From positions 1 through 43,345 of the forward strand of contig JAQBRN010000029.1 of the NCBI GenBank assembly GCA_028286465.1: a stretch of DNA of 43,345 nt. Reading direction: 5' to 3'. Position 1 is the stretch's first letter, and each line of letters starts with the position of its first letter. The stretch is from Parcubacteria group bacterium (lineage in GTDB: Bacteria; Patescibacteriota; Minisyncoccia; Phycocordibacterales; Zambryskibacteraceae). The position numbers were made by a program, and so were the translations under genes. The notes under the pieces were generated by a model. That model was not told the DNA's origin. It saw nothing but the letters and a program-made list of their open reading frames with translations, and did no database searches. Positions 19,167-26,402 of the stretch are shown in pieces.

Positions 19167-20561
19167 ATGAATACACCAGCTCAAGAGACATACGACGTGA
19201 TAGTGATAGGCGGCGGGGCATCGGGCACCGCGCTTCTCTATACGCTCGCGAAATATACGGACATTAAACGCCTGGCCCTGGTCGAAAAGTACGCGGATGC
19301 AGGACTCGTCAACTCGAATGCCAAGAACAACAGCCAGACTCTGCACGTCGGCGACATCGAAACGCACTATTCGTATAAGAAGGCGGCGGAGGTGAAGCCT
19401 GCGAGCATGATGGTGGCGCGCTACACCGAGCGCTTGCCCGAAGAGGAGAAACAGAAAATCATCCGCAAGATGCAGAAGATGGCGCTTGCCGTGGGAGAGG
19501 AAGAGGTGAAGGCACTTAGAGACAGGCTGGTTCACTTGAAGGAAATATTTCCTACCATAGAAGGACTGGAAGGAAAGGATATAGCGAAGCTCGAGCCCGA
19601 AGTGATGAAGGGGAGAGATCCGAAGGAACCTGTCTTCGCGCTCTATAATCCGGAAGGCTATGCGGTGAACTTCGGCGAACTTTCTCGTTCGTTCATCCGC
19701 GCGACGAAGGAGCGGGCGTCCGAACGCGCGGACATCCTCTTCAATACCGAAGTCACAAGCATTACGAAAAACGGGGAAGGCTACCGCTTGGAAACTAACA
19801 ACGGGATACTCGAAGCACGCGCGGTGGTCGTTGACACCGATGCCTACAGCCTCGGCTTCGCGAAGTCCCTAGGATACGGAAAGGAGTTCTCGCTCATTCC
19901 TATTGCCGGGACATTCTACTTTGGACCCGAAGTGCTCAGGGGCAAGGTCTATCGCGTTCAGGATCCGAAGATGCCGTTCTCTGCCGCGCATGGCGACCGA
20001 GATATCGATGCCGGAGGCAAGACGCGCTTCGGCCCGACCGCACGCTTCTTCCCGGTGCTCGAAGCGAGGAATTACGGATCCATCGGTGGCTACTTCCGTG
20101 CATCCGGCTTAGGGAAATGGAAGACGTGGAAGAGCTTCTATGACATCCTTCTCGAACCCGTACGCTTCAAGTATCTTTTAAAAAATGTCGCCTATGAATT
20201 CCCGTACTTCGGCAGGTTCCTTTTCTTGCCTGAAGTGAAGAAGATCATCCCGACCATGTCCGGATTCTCGCTCAGGCGCGCCAAGGGCTACGGCGGCATG
20301 CGCCTTCAGCGCGTCGATACCAACACGAAGGAGCTGCTTCTGGGAGAAGGGAAGATCATCGGGCACAACATCATCTTCAACATGACGCCGTCTCCGGGCG
20401 CCTCGGTCTGCCTCTTCAATGCGATGCGCGATGCGTGCGAGATAGAAAAGTTCTTCAAGAACGAATTCGTTTTCGACAAGAATAGGATGCAGCAGGATCT
20501 CGGCTGCGAGAATTTGGAAACAGGTACCGATGTTTCCTTGAAGGCGAATTATCCTGCGTAG
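19167..20561 (+). CDS. FAD-dependent oxidoreductase, malate:quinone oxidoreductase-like
   Basis: The N-terminus has an FAD dinucleotide-binding motif (VIVIGGGASGTALLY, about 11-25). The overall pattern, with LVNSNAKNNSQTLHVGDIETHY, a glutamate-rich middle helix, an inner beta-rich substrate domain and FGPTARFFPVLE near residue 290, resembles the Mqo / L-2-hydroxyglutarate dehydrogenase group. At 464 aa it is slightly shorter than Mqo. Such enzymes pass electrons from 2-hydroxy acids to quinones. The window shows no respiratory genes, so its substrate and acceptor are unknown. I chose the ATG at 19167 because the promoter ends 9 bases before it. It is monocistronic. Confidence 0.75.
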   Translation: MNTPAQETYDVIVIGGGASGTALLYTLAKYTDIKRLALVEKYADAGLVNSNAKNNSQTLHVGDIETHYSYKKAAEVKPASMMVARYTERLPEEEKQKIIRKMQKMALAVGEEEVKALRDRLVHLKEIFPTIEGLEGKDIAKLEPEVMKGRDPKEPVFALYNPEGYAVNFGELSRSFIRATKERASERADILFNTEVTSITKNGEGYRLETNNGILEARAVVVDTDAYSLGFAKSLGYGKEFSLIPIAGTFYFGPEVLRGKVYRVQDPKMPFSAAHGDRDIDAGGKTRFGPTARFFPVLEARNYGSIGGYFRASGLGKWKTWKSFYDILLEPVRFKYLLKNVAYEFPYFGRFLFLPEVKKIIPTMSGFSLRRAKGYGGMRLQRVDTNTKELLLGEGKIIGHNIIFNMTPSPGASVCLFNAMRDACEIEKFFKNEFVFDKNRMQQDLGCENLETGTDVSLKANYPA

Positions 20562-20584
20562 AAACTTGCGATATATACATATAA

Positions 20585-20608
20585 AAACCCGTATATTTAT
20601 ACGGGTTT
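20585..20608 (-). terminator. Bidirectional terminator between the oxidoreductase and coaD-HD genes
   Basis: AAACCCGTA pairs with TACGGGTTT around a TATTTA loop, with A/T runs on both sides. It overlaps the last codons of the coaD-HD gene. Confidence 0.85.
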
Positions 20609-21727
20609 GTCGGAACACAATTTCTCGATGGATCTCAGGAGATTTCTTCGAGCCTGCTTTCCGTATCTTTCATGGAACGTGTCCGTCTGGTAGATACGAG
20701 AGCGGTCAAGGAACCCCTGAAGGATCTTCGTGCGTTCCCGGGCGAACACATCTTCGGATACCCAGGAGTATTCCTTGCGGATGTTCGCTTCGTACTCATC
20801 GAATTCTTCTTGAGACTTGCCGAGAATGGCCAAGTCGAGGTCGCTGATGAGCCGGCCGTCAGGAGTCTGAGGTGCTTCCGCATGCCGCGTATCGAGGATC
20901 AGCTTTGGGATGTTTTCGTTTACTTTCACGATACCATCCATGCAAAGCATTTCCTCGACTGCCATGTCGGCGCTTCGAACCTCGTTGTTCTTGCCGTGCG
21001 TATCGTAGACTGCGTCGTGGAACCAGATCGCAAGAGAGAGCGAAATGAAGTCGTTTGCCAGCACTCGCACCGTCTCGAGCTCATCGAGCATGTTCATGAT
21101 GTGCTCGAGATCGTGATACGCGCGGTGTGGTTCTGAATATTGCGAGAGAAGTCTTACGAACACTCCGTCAGATCCTTTCGGATTCCCGAGCATCGACATA
21201 AGATCGGCCCAGTGCTCGCGAGCTCTCTGTAAGACGAGCTTCTCCCTGAGCTTCGCTGCGACTGCGCGCGGCGTCGAGCGCTCGACCTCCTTTATCCAGA
21301 GAGGATCGGCGCCGATGTGGCTCTTCACGAGACTCGAGCTGACGAACATCAGTTCCGGTCGGCACGGGATCCAGACGGTTTCGACGGTCGGGCAGATCCG
21401 GTGGTTCTCCTCGGCCAGGGCCTGTTCGAATTCGAGATCGCTCGCGGTTCGAATGCCCCTGATAATGGCTTGAGCACCGATATCTCGTGCAAGCTTCACC
21501 ACATAACGTCCGGTGCAAACCTTGACGCGGACGTTCGTGAGATGCGACACGGCAAGGCGTGCCATCTCGGCGCGTTCCTCGGCCGAGAAGGTGTAGGTCT
21601 TGCCATTGGCCACGGCAACCACGACGACAAGCTCGTCATAAAGAGGGGCGACCCTCTCGATGATATTGATATGGCCGTTCGTGATGGGGTCGAGACTTGC
21701 GGCGTATACAGCCCGGCGTACGGACAT
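20597..21727 (-). CDS. coaD: Phosphopantetheine adenylyltransferase (CoaD) fused to an HD-like hydrolase domain
   Basis: Residues 1-160 are CoaD: the nucleotidyltransferase T-x-G-H motif at T16-N-G-H19, a GIRTASDLEFE stretch and FVSSSLVKSH at the position of the IS-S-x-x-R/K motif. CoaD makes dephospho-CoA from phosphopantetheine and ATP. From about residue 190 a second domain begins (YSEPHRAYHDLEHI, WFHDAVYD, DTRHAE, ISDLDLAILG), matching the predicted metal-dependent HD phosphohydrolase group COG4339 as I remember it. Both halves keep their metal or substrate motifs. The junction lies near REKLVLQRAREHW. The ATG has AAGGAG 5 bases upstream, unlike core genes here. An HD hydrolase joined to CoaD could act on CoA-type or nucleotide phosphates, but that is inference. 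Confidence 0.85.
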   Translation of the reverse strand: MSVRRAVYAASLDPITNGHINIIERVAPLYDELVVVVAVANGKTYTFSAEERAEMARLAVSHLTNVRVKVCTGRYVVKLARDIGAQAIIRGIRTASDLEFEQALAEENHRICPTVETVWIPCRPELMFVSSSLVKSHIGADPLWIKEVERSTPRAVAAKLREKLVLQRAREHWADLMSMLGNPKGSDGVFVRLLSQYSEPHRAYHDLEHIMNMLDELETVRVLANDFISLSLAIWFHDAVYDTHGKNNEVRSADMAVEEMLCMDGIVKVNENIPKLILDTRHAEAPQTPDGRLISDLDLAILGKSQEEFDEYEANIRKEYSWVSEDVFARERTKILQGFLDRSRIYQTDTFHERYGKQARRNLLRSIEKLCSDKPV

Positions 21728-21759
21728 GGGATCTCCTTAAAGGGTCAGGTTCTGCCGCC

Positions 21760-21787
21760 AATATATGCTTTCTTGACCAAGAGTCAA
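21760..21787 (-). promoter_or_regulatory. Promoter of the coaD-HD gene
   Basis: On the minus strand TTGACT (21782-21787), a 16-base spacer, then TATATT (21760-21765). Confidence 0.7.
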
Positions 21788-21796
21788 AGGTGTCGT

Positions 21797-22030
21797 CTAC
21801 ACCTCGATCACTTCCACTTTGTACTTTCTCGCGACGAAGAAGAGATAGACGATCTCCACAAGTCCGAAGAGATTCACAATAAGGATGGCGATGAACCACT
21901 TCTTCTGCCTGAGCTCGGCGGATTTCCAGAGCGCGACGCCCTTCCATGCGAAGGACCAGGCGACGAGAGTGAGAACGAAAATCGGATGAGCGGAAGCGAG
22001 AGTTTCCAAGGAGGTCGTATCGGTAAGCAT
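21797..22030 (-). CDS. DUF5652-type small membrane protein
   Basis: The 77-aa protein has two membrane helices (about 17-33 and 45-64) with the pattern WSFAWKGVALWKSAELRQKKWFI and VNLFGLVEIVYLFF, which I recognise as the DUF5652 family, common in Patescibacteria. Function unknown. On the minus strand TATAAT lies 9 bases before the ATG, on the other face of the palindromic ATTATAAT used by ruvX. Confidence 0.8.
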   Translation of the reverse strand: MLTDTTSLETLASAHPIFVLTLVAWSFAWKGVALWKSAELRQKKWFIAILIVNLFGLVEIVYLFFVARKYKVEVIEV

Positions 22031-22039
22031 TGTAAGTGT

Positions 22040-22047
22040 ATTATAAT
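22040..22047 (+). promoter_or_regulatory. Palindromic bidirectional -10 (ATTATAAT)
   Basis: TATAAT at 22042-22047 on the plus strand is 6 bases before the ruvX ATG. Its mirror TATAAT (22040-22045) on the minus strand is 9 bases before the DUF5652 gene. Confidence 0.6.
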
Positions 22048-22053
22048 GCCTTT

Positions 22054-22449
22054 ATGGATTTCCACACGCGATTAATGGGCATCGACTTCGGGGAAAGACG
22101 GGTCGGCATCGCCTCCACAGACGAGTCAGGCGAGTTCGCCTTACCGCGGGCGGTCATTCCCAATACGGACGGTCTGCTCGAAGAAGTGGTCAAGCTCGCT
22201 CGGGAATGGCAGATCCAGAAGATCATCGTCGGGGAGTCGAAGAACCTCGACGGGCTCCATAATCCGATCCACTCGAAGGCCGCGGAGTTCGTCGAACTCT
22301 TGAAAGCGCACGACTTCGAGATAGAATTCCACCCCGAGGTCTACACTTCGATGGAAGCCAAGCTCCTGCAGGGGAAGAACGACATGACCGATGCGTCCGC
22401 CGCCGCGCTCATACTTAAAAGTTATATTGATACCAACAAGCACAGATAA
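22054..22449 (+). CDS. ruvX: Putative pre-16S rRNA nuclease / Holliday junction resolvase-like (YqgF/RuvX)
   Basis: The RNase H-like fold of YqgF is visible: MGIDFGERRVGIA (motif with catalytic Asp), KIIVGESKNLDG, the Glu near EFHPEVYTSMEA, and the final Asp in NDMTDASAAALIL. The 131-aa length is normal. The family processes pre-16S rRNA 5' ends in E. coli, and an alternative role as a junction resolvase has been suggested. The ATG at 22054 follows TATAAT by exactly 6 bases, so a start at 22036 is rejected. The tRNA-binding gene follows 2 bases after the stop. Confidence 0.93.
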   Translation: MDFHTRLMGIDFGERRVGIASTDESGEFALPRAVIPNTDGLLEEVVKLAREWQIQKIIVGESKNLDGLHNPIHSKAAEFVELLKAHDFEIEFHPEVYTSMEAKLLQGKNDMTDASAAALILKSYIDTNKHR

Positions 22450-22451
22450 AC

Positions 22452-22781
22452 ATGATCACCATCGACGAATTCAAAAAAGGGGAGATCACCATAGGTAAGA
22501 TCCTCTCGGTAGAATTGATAGAGGGGAGCGAGAAACTTCTCAAGCTCTCGGTCGACTTCGCCGAAGAGCGCCCGCGCACGATCGTCTCGGGCATCAGGAA
22601 CTTTTTCGCTGATCCAGAGGAGCTCGTCGGGGTGAAGTGCGCCTTCGCCACGAATCTCGAACCGCGACCTTTAATGGGATTCGTCTCTGAAGCTATGATC
22701 CTTGCCGCTTCGACGGACGACGGCAGGTTTTCAGTGCTTCGCGTATCCGACGACATTCCGGAAGGATCGAAGATAAAGTAG
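22452..22781 (+). CDS. tRNA-binding OB-fold protein (MetRS beta / Trbp111 type)
   Basis: The 109-aa protein matches the EMAP/Trbp111-like OB fold: FKKGEITIGKILSVELIEGSEKLLKLSVDF, then RTIVSGIRNFFADPEELVGVKCAFATNLEPRPLMGFVSEAMILAA. This domain forms the C-terminus of MetRS in many bacteria and exists as a free protein in others, where it binds tRNA. It lies 2 bases after ruvX in one operon. No terminator is evident after it. Confidence 0.9.
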   Translation: MITIDEFKKGEITIGKILSVELIEGSEKLLKLSVDFAEERPRTIVSGIRNFFADPEELVGVKCAFATNLEPRPLMGFVSEAMILAASTDDGRFSVLRVSDDIPEGSKIK

Positions 22782-22814
22782 TCCTATATAAGGGCTGTGT
22801 AGCCTCGTTCAGAA

Positions 22815-23678
22815 CTATTCCTTGTGGTGTATCTTGCCGCCTTCGGCCTCGAGCTTTGCCTCGAAGATGGTTGTGCCCGCAACTTCCACTGCCTTGATAG
22901 AAACTACGCGGATATTCTTGAGATAGTTGAGCGCGTCTACGGCCGTAGCTTTTGTGAACTTCTTTCTCACATCTGCATCCACGGATCTCGCGTCGTCCAC
23001 TTCGATGTCTATCGCGTTAACAGAATGTGCCATAGAGAGGTACTTGATCGCTTCGATAATGGCTTCTTCTCGAGTTTTCCCTTGACCGGATGCGCTCAGG
23101 GTGTCGCCCGCGTTCTCGACCTCGGCATCGTTAAGTCGGTCTGTGATCTCGAAAGAAGAGGTCGATAGTGATTCGATCGTCTCGTCGAATTTGGTGCTAA
23201 TGGTTTGGACGCCTCGTTTGATGAGCCTGTCCGATACCTGCACGCCCCGATCGCCGATTTCCATTTCATCCGGCAGGGATCCGGTCGTTTTCTTCTCAAG
23301 CCGATCGTTGTAATTCTCGATGTGGTTTGAAACCGCGATCCTCTGATCCTTTGGGAGGTGGAATGTGTATTCATCGAGTCCGCTCCTGATCTCGCGGAGC
23401 GGCAGGCTGCCCAGTTCTTGAACGACCTTTGATGTCTCTATATCGTGTCGTGCGTTCGGCGCAGTCTGAGCGGCTGCTTCCATGGAGCCGCCCATCAGCG
23501 CAACGAGAGAAAAGAGTTTGACATGTCCTCCGACCGAGTCAATGATGCGTTCGGCGGCAGGGAACTTGGCCTTCAGCTTCTCTACGAAGCTCTCGAGCTC
23601 GGCTTCTCTGGAAGCTGTCTCGAACGCGCTCTCGGGGAGATCCTCTTGTTCTGCTTCGTTCTGTAGTATTTCTTTCAT
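22815..23678 (-). CDS. Hypothetical protein with an acidic N-terminus and one hydrophobic segment
   Basis: I do not recognise this 287-aa protein. Residues 1-40 are acidic (LQNEAEQEDLPESAFE), about 50-70 is a weak hydrophobic stretch (VGGHVKLFSLVALMGGSM), and the rest is soluble and polar. The C-terminal part (GQGKTREEAIIEAIKYLS, IDIEVDDARSVDADV) has an alpha/beta pattern. TACACT, with TGA in front, lies exactly 6 bases before the ATG, so it is transcribed leaderless. Its layout resembles the protein at 2397-2888. It may be an envelope-associated lineage protein. Confidence 0.75.
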   Translation of the reverse strand: MKEILQNEAEQEDLPESAFETASREAELESFVEKLKAKFPAAERIIDSVGGHVKLFSLVALMGGSMEAAAQTAPNARHDIETSKVVQELGSLPLREIRSGLDEYTFHLPKDQRIAVSNHIENYNDRLEKKTTGSLPDEMEIGDRGVQVSDRLIKRGVQTISTKFDETIESLSTSSFEITDRLNDAEVENAGDTLSASGQGKTREEAIIEAIKYLSMAHSVNAIDIEVDDARSVDADVRKKFTKATAVDALNYLKNIRVVSIKAVEVAGTTIFEAKLEAEGGKIHHKE

Positions 23679-23713
23679 GTATATAGTGTATCAGCCGCGG
23701 ACGAAAAAGGTTG

Positions 23714-23788
23714 TGGTGCCTCCGGCAGGAATCGAACCTACATCAAGACCTTAGAAGAGTCCTGCTTTATCCATTAAGCTACGGAGGC
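23714..23788 (-). tRNA. tRNA-Arg (anticodon TCT)
   Basis: The acceptor GCCTCCG/CGGAGGC closes the molecule. The anticodon loop CTTCTAA gives TCT, reading AGA/AGG. The T-arm contains GGTTCGATTCC. CCA is encoded. Confidence 0.93.
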
Positions 23789-23931
23789 GAGTGATGTCCC
23801 AGCAAGCGAAGCCTACAGGGGTGCTCTTAAACTAGCATATTTCCTCGTTATCAACACCCTCGAACGAATCCCTGCTTTTCGGCGTTATAATGACTGGGTC
23901 GAACTTAATAGTAAAAACGACAGATAGTAAC

Positions 23932-24309
23932 ATGGCAAAAACTTGGGCAATGGTGTTCGGCTGGATATTCGTTCTCGTCGGTCTTCTCGGCTTCATTTCG
24001 AATCCGATTGTCGGCGCGACCGGATACTTCCACGCTGACACGATGCACAATATCATCCACATTATTCTCGGTGCGATCCTTCTTTGGGCAGCCTATGGTA
24101 TGCCTGCGAAGGCCGCAGCGGCAATGAAGTGGATCGGTATCATCTATCTCATCCTCGCCATCCTGGGCTTCGTACTCGTTTCGGGTACCGGTACCCTCCT
24201 TGGCATCGCTGAGATCAACGGTGCGGACAACTGGCTGCACCTCGTTCTCGGTATCGTCGTCCTCTGGGCAGGTCTCAAGGCCGGCAAGGGCGGTATGCAG
24301 ACGATGTAG
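23932..24309 (+). CDS. DUF4383-type membrane protein
   Basis: The 125-aa protein has four predicted helices and the DUF4383 pattern: VFGWIFVLVGLLGFI, then HNIIHIILGAILLWAA, WIGIIYLILAILGFV and DNWLHLVLGIVVLWAGL. The two HxxxHxxxG-type helices are typical of the family. Function unknown. I chose the ATG at 23932 as the residue pattern starts there; a TATAAT at 23886-23891 gives a leader of about 34 bases. A good terminator follows. Confidence 0.8.
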   Translation: MAKTWAMVFGWIFVLVGLLGFISNPIVGATGYFHADTMHNIIHIILGAILLWAAYGMPAKAAAAMKWIGIIYLILAILGFVLVSGTGTLLGIAEINGADNWLHLVLGIVVLWAGLKAGKGGMQTM

Positions 24310-24334
24310 TTTTCGAAAGGAAATTATATTTGCA

Positions 24335-24358
24335 AAAACACCCGCAGGGGTGTTTTTG
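24335..24358 (+). terminator. Terminator of the DUF4383 gene
   Basis: AAACACCC (24336-24343) pairs with GGGTGTTT (24348-24355), followed by TTT. Confidence 0.9.
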
Positions 24359-24362
24359 TTTG

Positions 24363-24435
24363 TGGGCGATACAGGACTTGAACCTGTGACCTTCGCTGTG
24401 TAAAAGCGCTGCTCTACCAACTGAGCTAATCGCCC
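24363..24435 (-). tRNA. tRNA-Val (anticodon TAC)
   Basis: The acceptor GGGCGAT/ATCGCCC and the anticodon loop TTTACAC give TAC. The D-arm and T-arm are normal. No CCA is encoded. Confidence 0.93.
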
Positions 24436-24507
24436 GATGGAAGGATACTAGCATATAATGTATGCTCTTTCATGTTGAGGCTTGTCCTGTGCAGCCTCGG
24501 CGAAATA

Positions 24508-24589
24508 GGGCACGTGGCGGAACTGGTATACGCGCACGGTTCAGAACCGTGTGCCGAAAGGATTGAGGGTTCGACTCCCTCCGTGCCCA
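24508..24589 (+). tRNA. tRNA-Leu (anticodon CAG)
   Basis: A class II tRNA with a long variable arm. The acceptor is GGGCACG/CGTGCCC; the anticodon stem CACGG/CCGTG holds TTCAGAA, giving CAG. No CCA is encoded. The pseudouridine synthase gene begins 8 bases after it. Confidence 0.93.
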
Positions 24590-24596
24590 CATTCTT

Positions 24597-25367
24597 ATGA
24601 ATGATCTAAGCCCATACATTATTTACGAAGACGAAGACATGCTGGTTTTAAACAAGCCTGCGGGTCTTGTCGTACACCCGGACGGCCGGACGAAAGAAGA
24701 TTCGGTGTCGCAGTGGTTTCTTGAAAGGTATCCTGACGCAGGCAATGTCGGGGAAAAGATCGTGCAGAAGGACGGTTCCATTATCGAGCGGCCGGGGATC
24801 GTTCACAGGATCGACCGCGACACGTCCGGCGCGCTCCTCTTGGCGAAGACCAATCACGGATACGACGTCCTCAAGGAGCAATTTCAGGAACGTGTTATAG
24901 AGAAGAAATATCTCGCCTTCCTCTACGGCAAATTGAACGACGACCACGGCACCATCTCCTTCCCGATCTCGCGTTCGACATCGGACTTCCGGAAGTGGAT
25001 CGCCCAGACGCGCATCCAGAATACCGAAGGGAGGGGAGAGCTCAGGGATGCCGTGACGTACTTCCAAGTGCTTGCCCGTCTGCCTGCGAGCGAAGGGAAT
25101 CAGGGCGCGACCTTAGTCGAGGCGAAGCCCGTGACCGGCCGCACGCACCAGATCCGCGTCCATTTCAAGGCCCTGCAGCGTCCGGTCATCAAAGACCCTT
25201 TATATGCCATAGGCCAGCCGTCCTTACTCGGCTTCGAGCGTCTGGCCCTTCACTCACGCGAGATTACGTTTAAGGACATTCACGGCAAGTCTCATACAGT
25301 GAAGGCGGATTTTCCTGAGGACTTCCTCCACGCATTCAAAGAGATCGGCTACGAGCCGAAAAAGTAG
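24597..25367 (+). CDS. RluA/RluD family pseudouridine synthase
   Basis: Pseudouridine synthases isomerise uridine in rRNA or tRNA. The catalytic motif HRIDRDTSGALLLAK contains the nucleophilic Asp (about residue 74), and GRTHQIRVH follows as motif III. At 256 aa the enzyme lacks the N-terminal S4 domain of RluD, so it resembles RluA. The first residues SPYIIYEDEDMLVLNKPAGLVVHP are the standard family start. It may be co-transcribed with tRNA-Leu(CAG), which ends 7 bases before the ATG. The exact target site is unknown. Confidence 0.93.
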   Translation: MNDLSPYIIYEDEDMLVLNKPAGLVVHPDGRTKEDSVSQWFLERYPDAGNVGEKIVQKDGSIIERPGIVHRIDRDTSGALLLAKTNHGYDVLKEQFQERVIEKKYLAFLYGKLNDDHGTISFPISRSTSDFRKWIAQTRIQNTEGRGELRDAVTYFQVLARLPASEGNQGATLVEAKPVTGRTHQIRVHFKALQRPVIKDPLYAIGQPSLLGFERLALHSREITFKDIHGKSHTVKADFPEDFLHAFKEIGYEPKK

Positions 25368-25393
25368 CTCAGGATAAGGCTTCTTTACCTATA

Positions 25394-25421
25394 TTGACTT
25401 TGTATCTCTTTGTGATATAAT
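25394..25421 (+). promoter_or_regulatory. Consensus extended -10 promoter
   Basis: TTGACT (25394-25399), a 16-base spacer, then a perfect TATAAT (25416-25421) preceded by TGA. Confidence 0.85.
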
Positions 25422-25483
25422 CCACTCTGGATTCCCAGGCTTGATCCGCAATTCTTCTCCACACTTCAAGGTAAGAGGGAACC

Positions 25484-25741
25484 ATGGAATGCAATAAGGA
25501 AGCGAGGGTATCTACTGTGGAGACCGCGCTCCCGAAACTTAAGACGGGAGAACTCTTCTTTGCGGCAGATGCGGAAAATGAAGAGGTGGTCTGGATGATG
25601 CTTTCGCCAGGCGCTGTTACGCTTTCTGACTCGCTTCGTTTCCAGGTTGTTCAAGTGCGAGGCCCGGCAGTCGGACTGGTACAAGGCGCATCACGTCACG
25701 ATGTGGTGAAAAAGATCACATCACCCGTTACGATTAACTAA
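25484..25741 (+). CDS. Small hypothetical protein (85 aa), cassette gene
   Basis: I do not recognise a family. The protein is acidic to neutral, with a beta-rich second half (SLRFQVVQVRGPAVGLVQG). No signal peptide or membrane segment. GAGGG lies 5 bases before the ATG in a UTR of about 55 bases. The stop codon sits inside a short inverted repeat (TTACGATTA / TAATCGTGA), followed by a strong terminator. Promoter, Shine-Dalgarno, ORF and terminator form a complete cassette. Confidence 0.7.
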   Translation: MECNKEARVSTVETALPKLKTGELFFAADAENEEVVWMMLSPGAVTLSDSLRFQVVQVRGPAVGLVQGASRHDVVKKITSPVTIN

Positions 25742-25763
25742 TCGTGACGGCGCTCTCATCTAT

Positions 25764-25794
25764 GGCGCCGCGGAAACCCCGCGGCGCCTTTTCT
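25764..25794 (+). terminator. Very strong terminator of the 25484-25741 gene
   Basis: A perfect 10-bp GC stem GGCGCCGCGG / CCGCGGCGCC (25764-25773 and 25779-25788) is followed by TTTTCTTT. Confidence 0.92.
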
Positions 25795-25833
25795 TTACAC
25801 AAATAAGCCCATATGTTACATTAGTGTCCACTT

Positions 25834-26235
25834 ATGCAGAGAGTATTTTCACCGGTAGAAGCGGAGACAAGAGCCAAGCTCGACCTCAGGTCGGGCGACA
25901 CGGTGCGCGTCTGGCAGAAGATCCAGGAGAAGGGCAAGACCCGCCTCCAGGCCTTCGAAGGGCTCGTTCTTGCCAGGAAGCACGGTTCAGAAGCCGGAGC
26001 CACCTTCACTGTCCGCCGCGTCGCCTCAGGCGTCGGCGTCGAGAAGACCTTCCCGCTTTACTCGCCGATGATCGACAAGATCGAGGTGACCAAGCGTTCG
26101 AAGGTCCGCCGCGCGAAGCTCTACCACATCCGCGACAAGGCAGCCAAGGACATCCGCCGCCAGATGAGAAACGTGAGAATGGCGAAGGAAGTCGCTCCCA
26201 CCGAAAAGGCAGAAGAAGCCGCAACAGCCGAATAA
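25834..26235 (+). CDS. rplS: Large ribosomal subunit protein bL19
   Basis: L19 sits at the interface of the ribosomal subunits. The 133-aa protein shows the L19 core: [26 protein letters not shown], then [16 protein letters not shown] and [33 protein letters not shown] short acidic/alanine tail ([13 protein letters not shown]) extends the usual 115-residue length. There is no Shine-Dalgarno; TAGTGT lies 6 bases and TACATT 11 bases before the ATG, so it is leaderless or nearly so. Monocistronic, with its own terminator. Confidence 0.96.
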   Translation: MQRVFSPVEAETRAKLDLRSGDTVRVWQKIQEKGKTRLQAFEGLVLARKHGSEAGATFTVRRVASGVGVEKTFPLYSPMIDKIEVTKRSKVRRAKLYHIRDKAAKDIRRQMRNVRMAKEVAPTEKAEEAATAE

Positions 26236-26264
26236 AACCGCTCCTTGAAGGAACGGTTTTTTCT
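26234..26264 (+). terminator. Terminator of rplS
   Basis: AAAACCG (26234-26240) pairs with CGGTTTT (26254-26260), with an inner TCCT/AGGA stem, followed by TT. Confidence 0.85.
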
Positions 26265-26281
26265 TGTTAGTGTACTCGTAC

Positions 26282-26366
26282 GCTCGGGTGGCGAAATTGG
26301 TAGACGCACTACCTTGAGGTGGTAGCGCCGAGAGGCGTGCAGGTTCAACTCCTGTCCCGAGCACCA
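26282..26366 (+). tRNA. tRNA-Leu (anticodon GAG)
   Basis: A class II tRNA; the acceptor is GCTCGGG/CCCGAGC and the anticodon stem CTACC/GGTAG holds TTGAGGT, giving GAG. CCA is encoded (26364-26366). Confidence 0.95.
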
Positions 26367-26376
26367 AAGATGAAAG

Positions 26377-26402
26377 GCTCCAGGCTCTCTGGAGCTTTTT
26401 AT
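26377..26402 (+). terminator. Terminator of tRNA-Leu(GAG)
   Basis: GCTCCAG (26377-26383) pairs with CTGGAGC (26389-26395), followed by TTTTTATTTTTT. It overlaps the 3' end of the opposing M16 gene. Confidence 0.85.
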
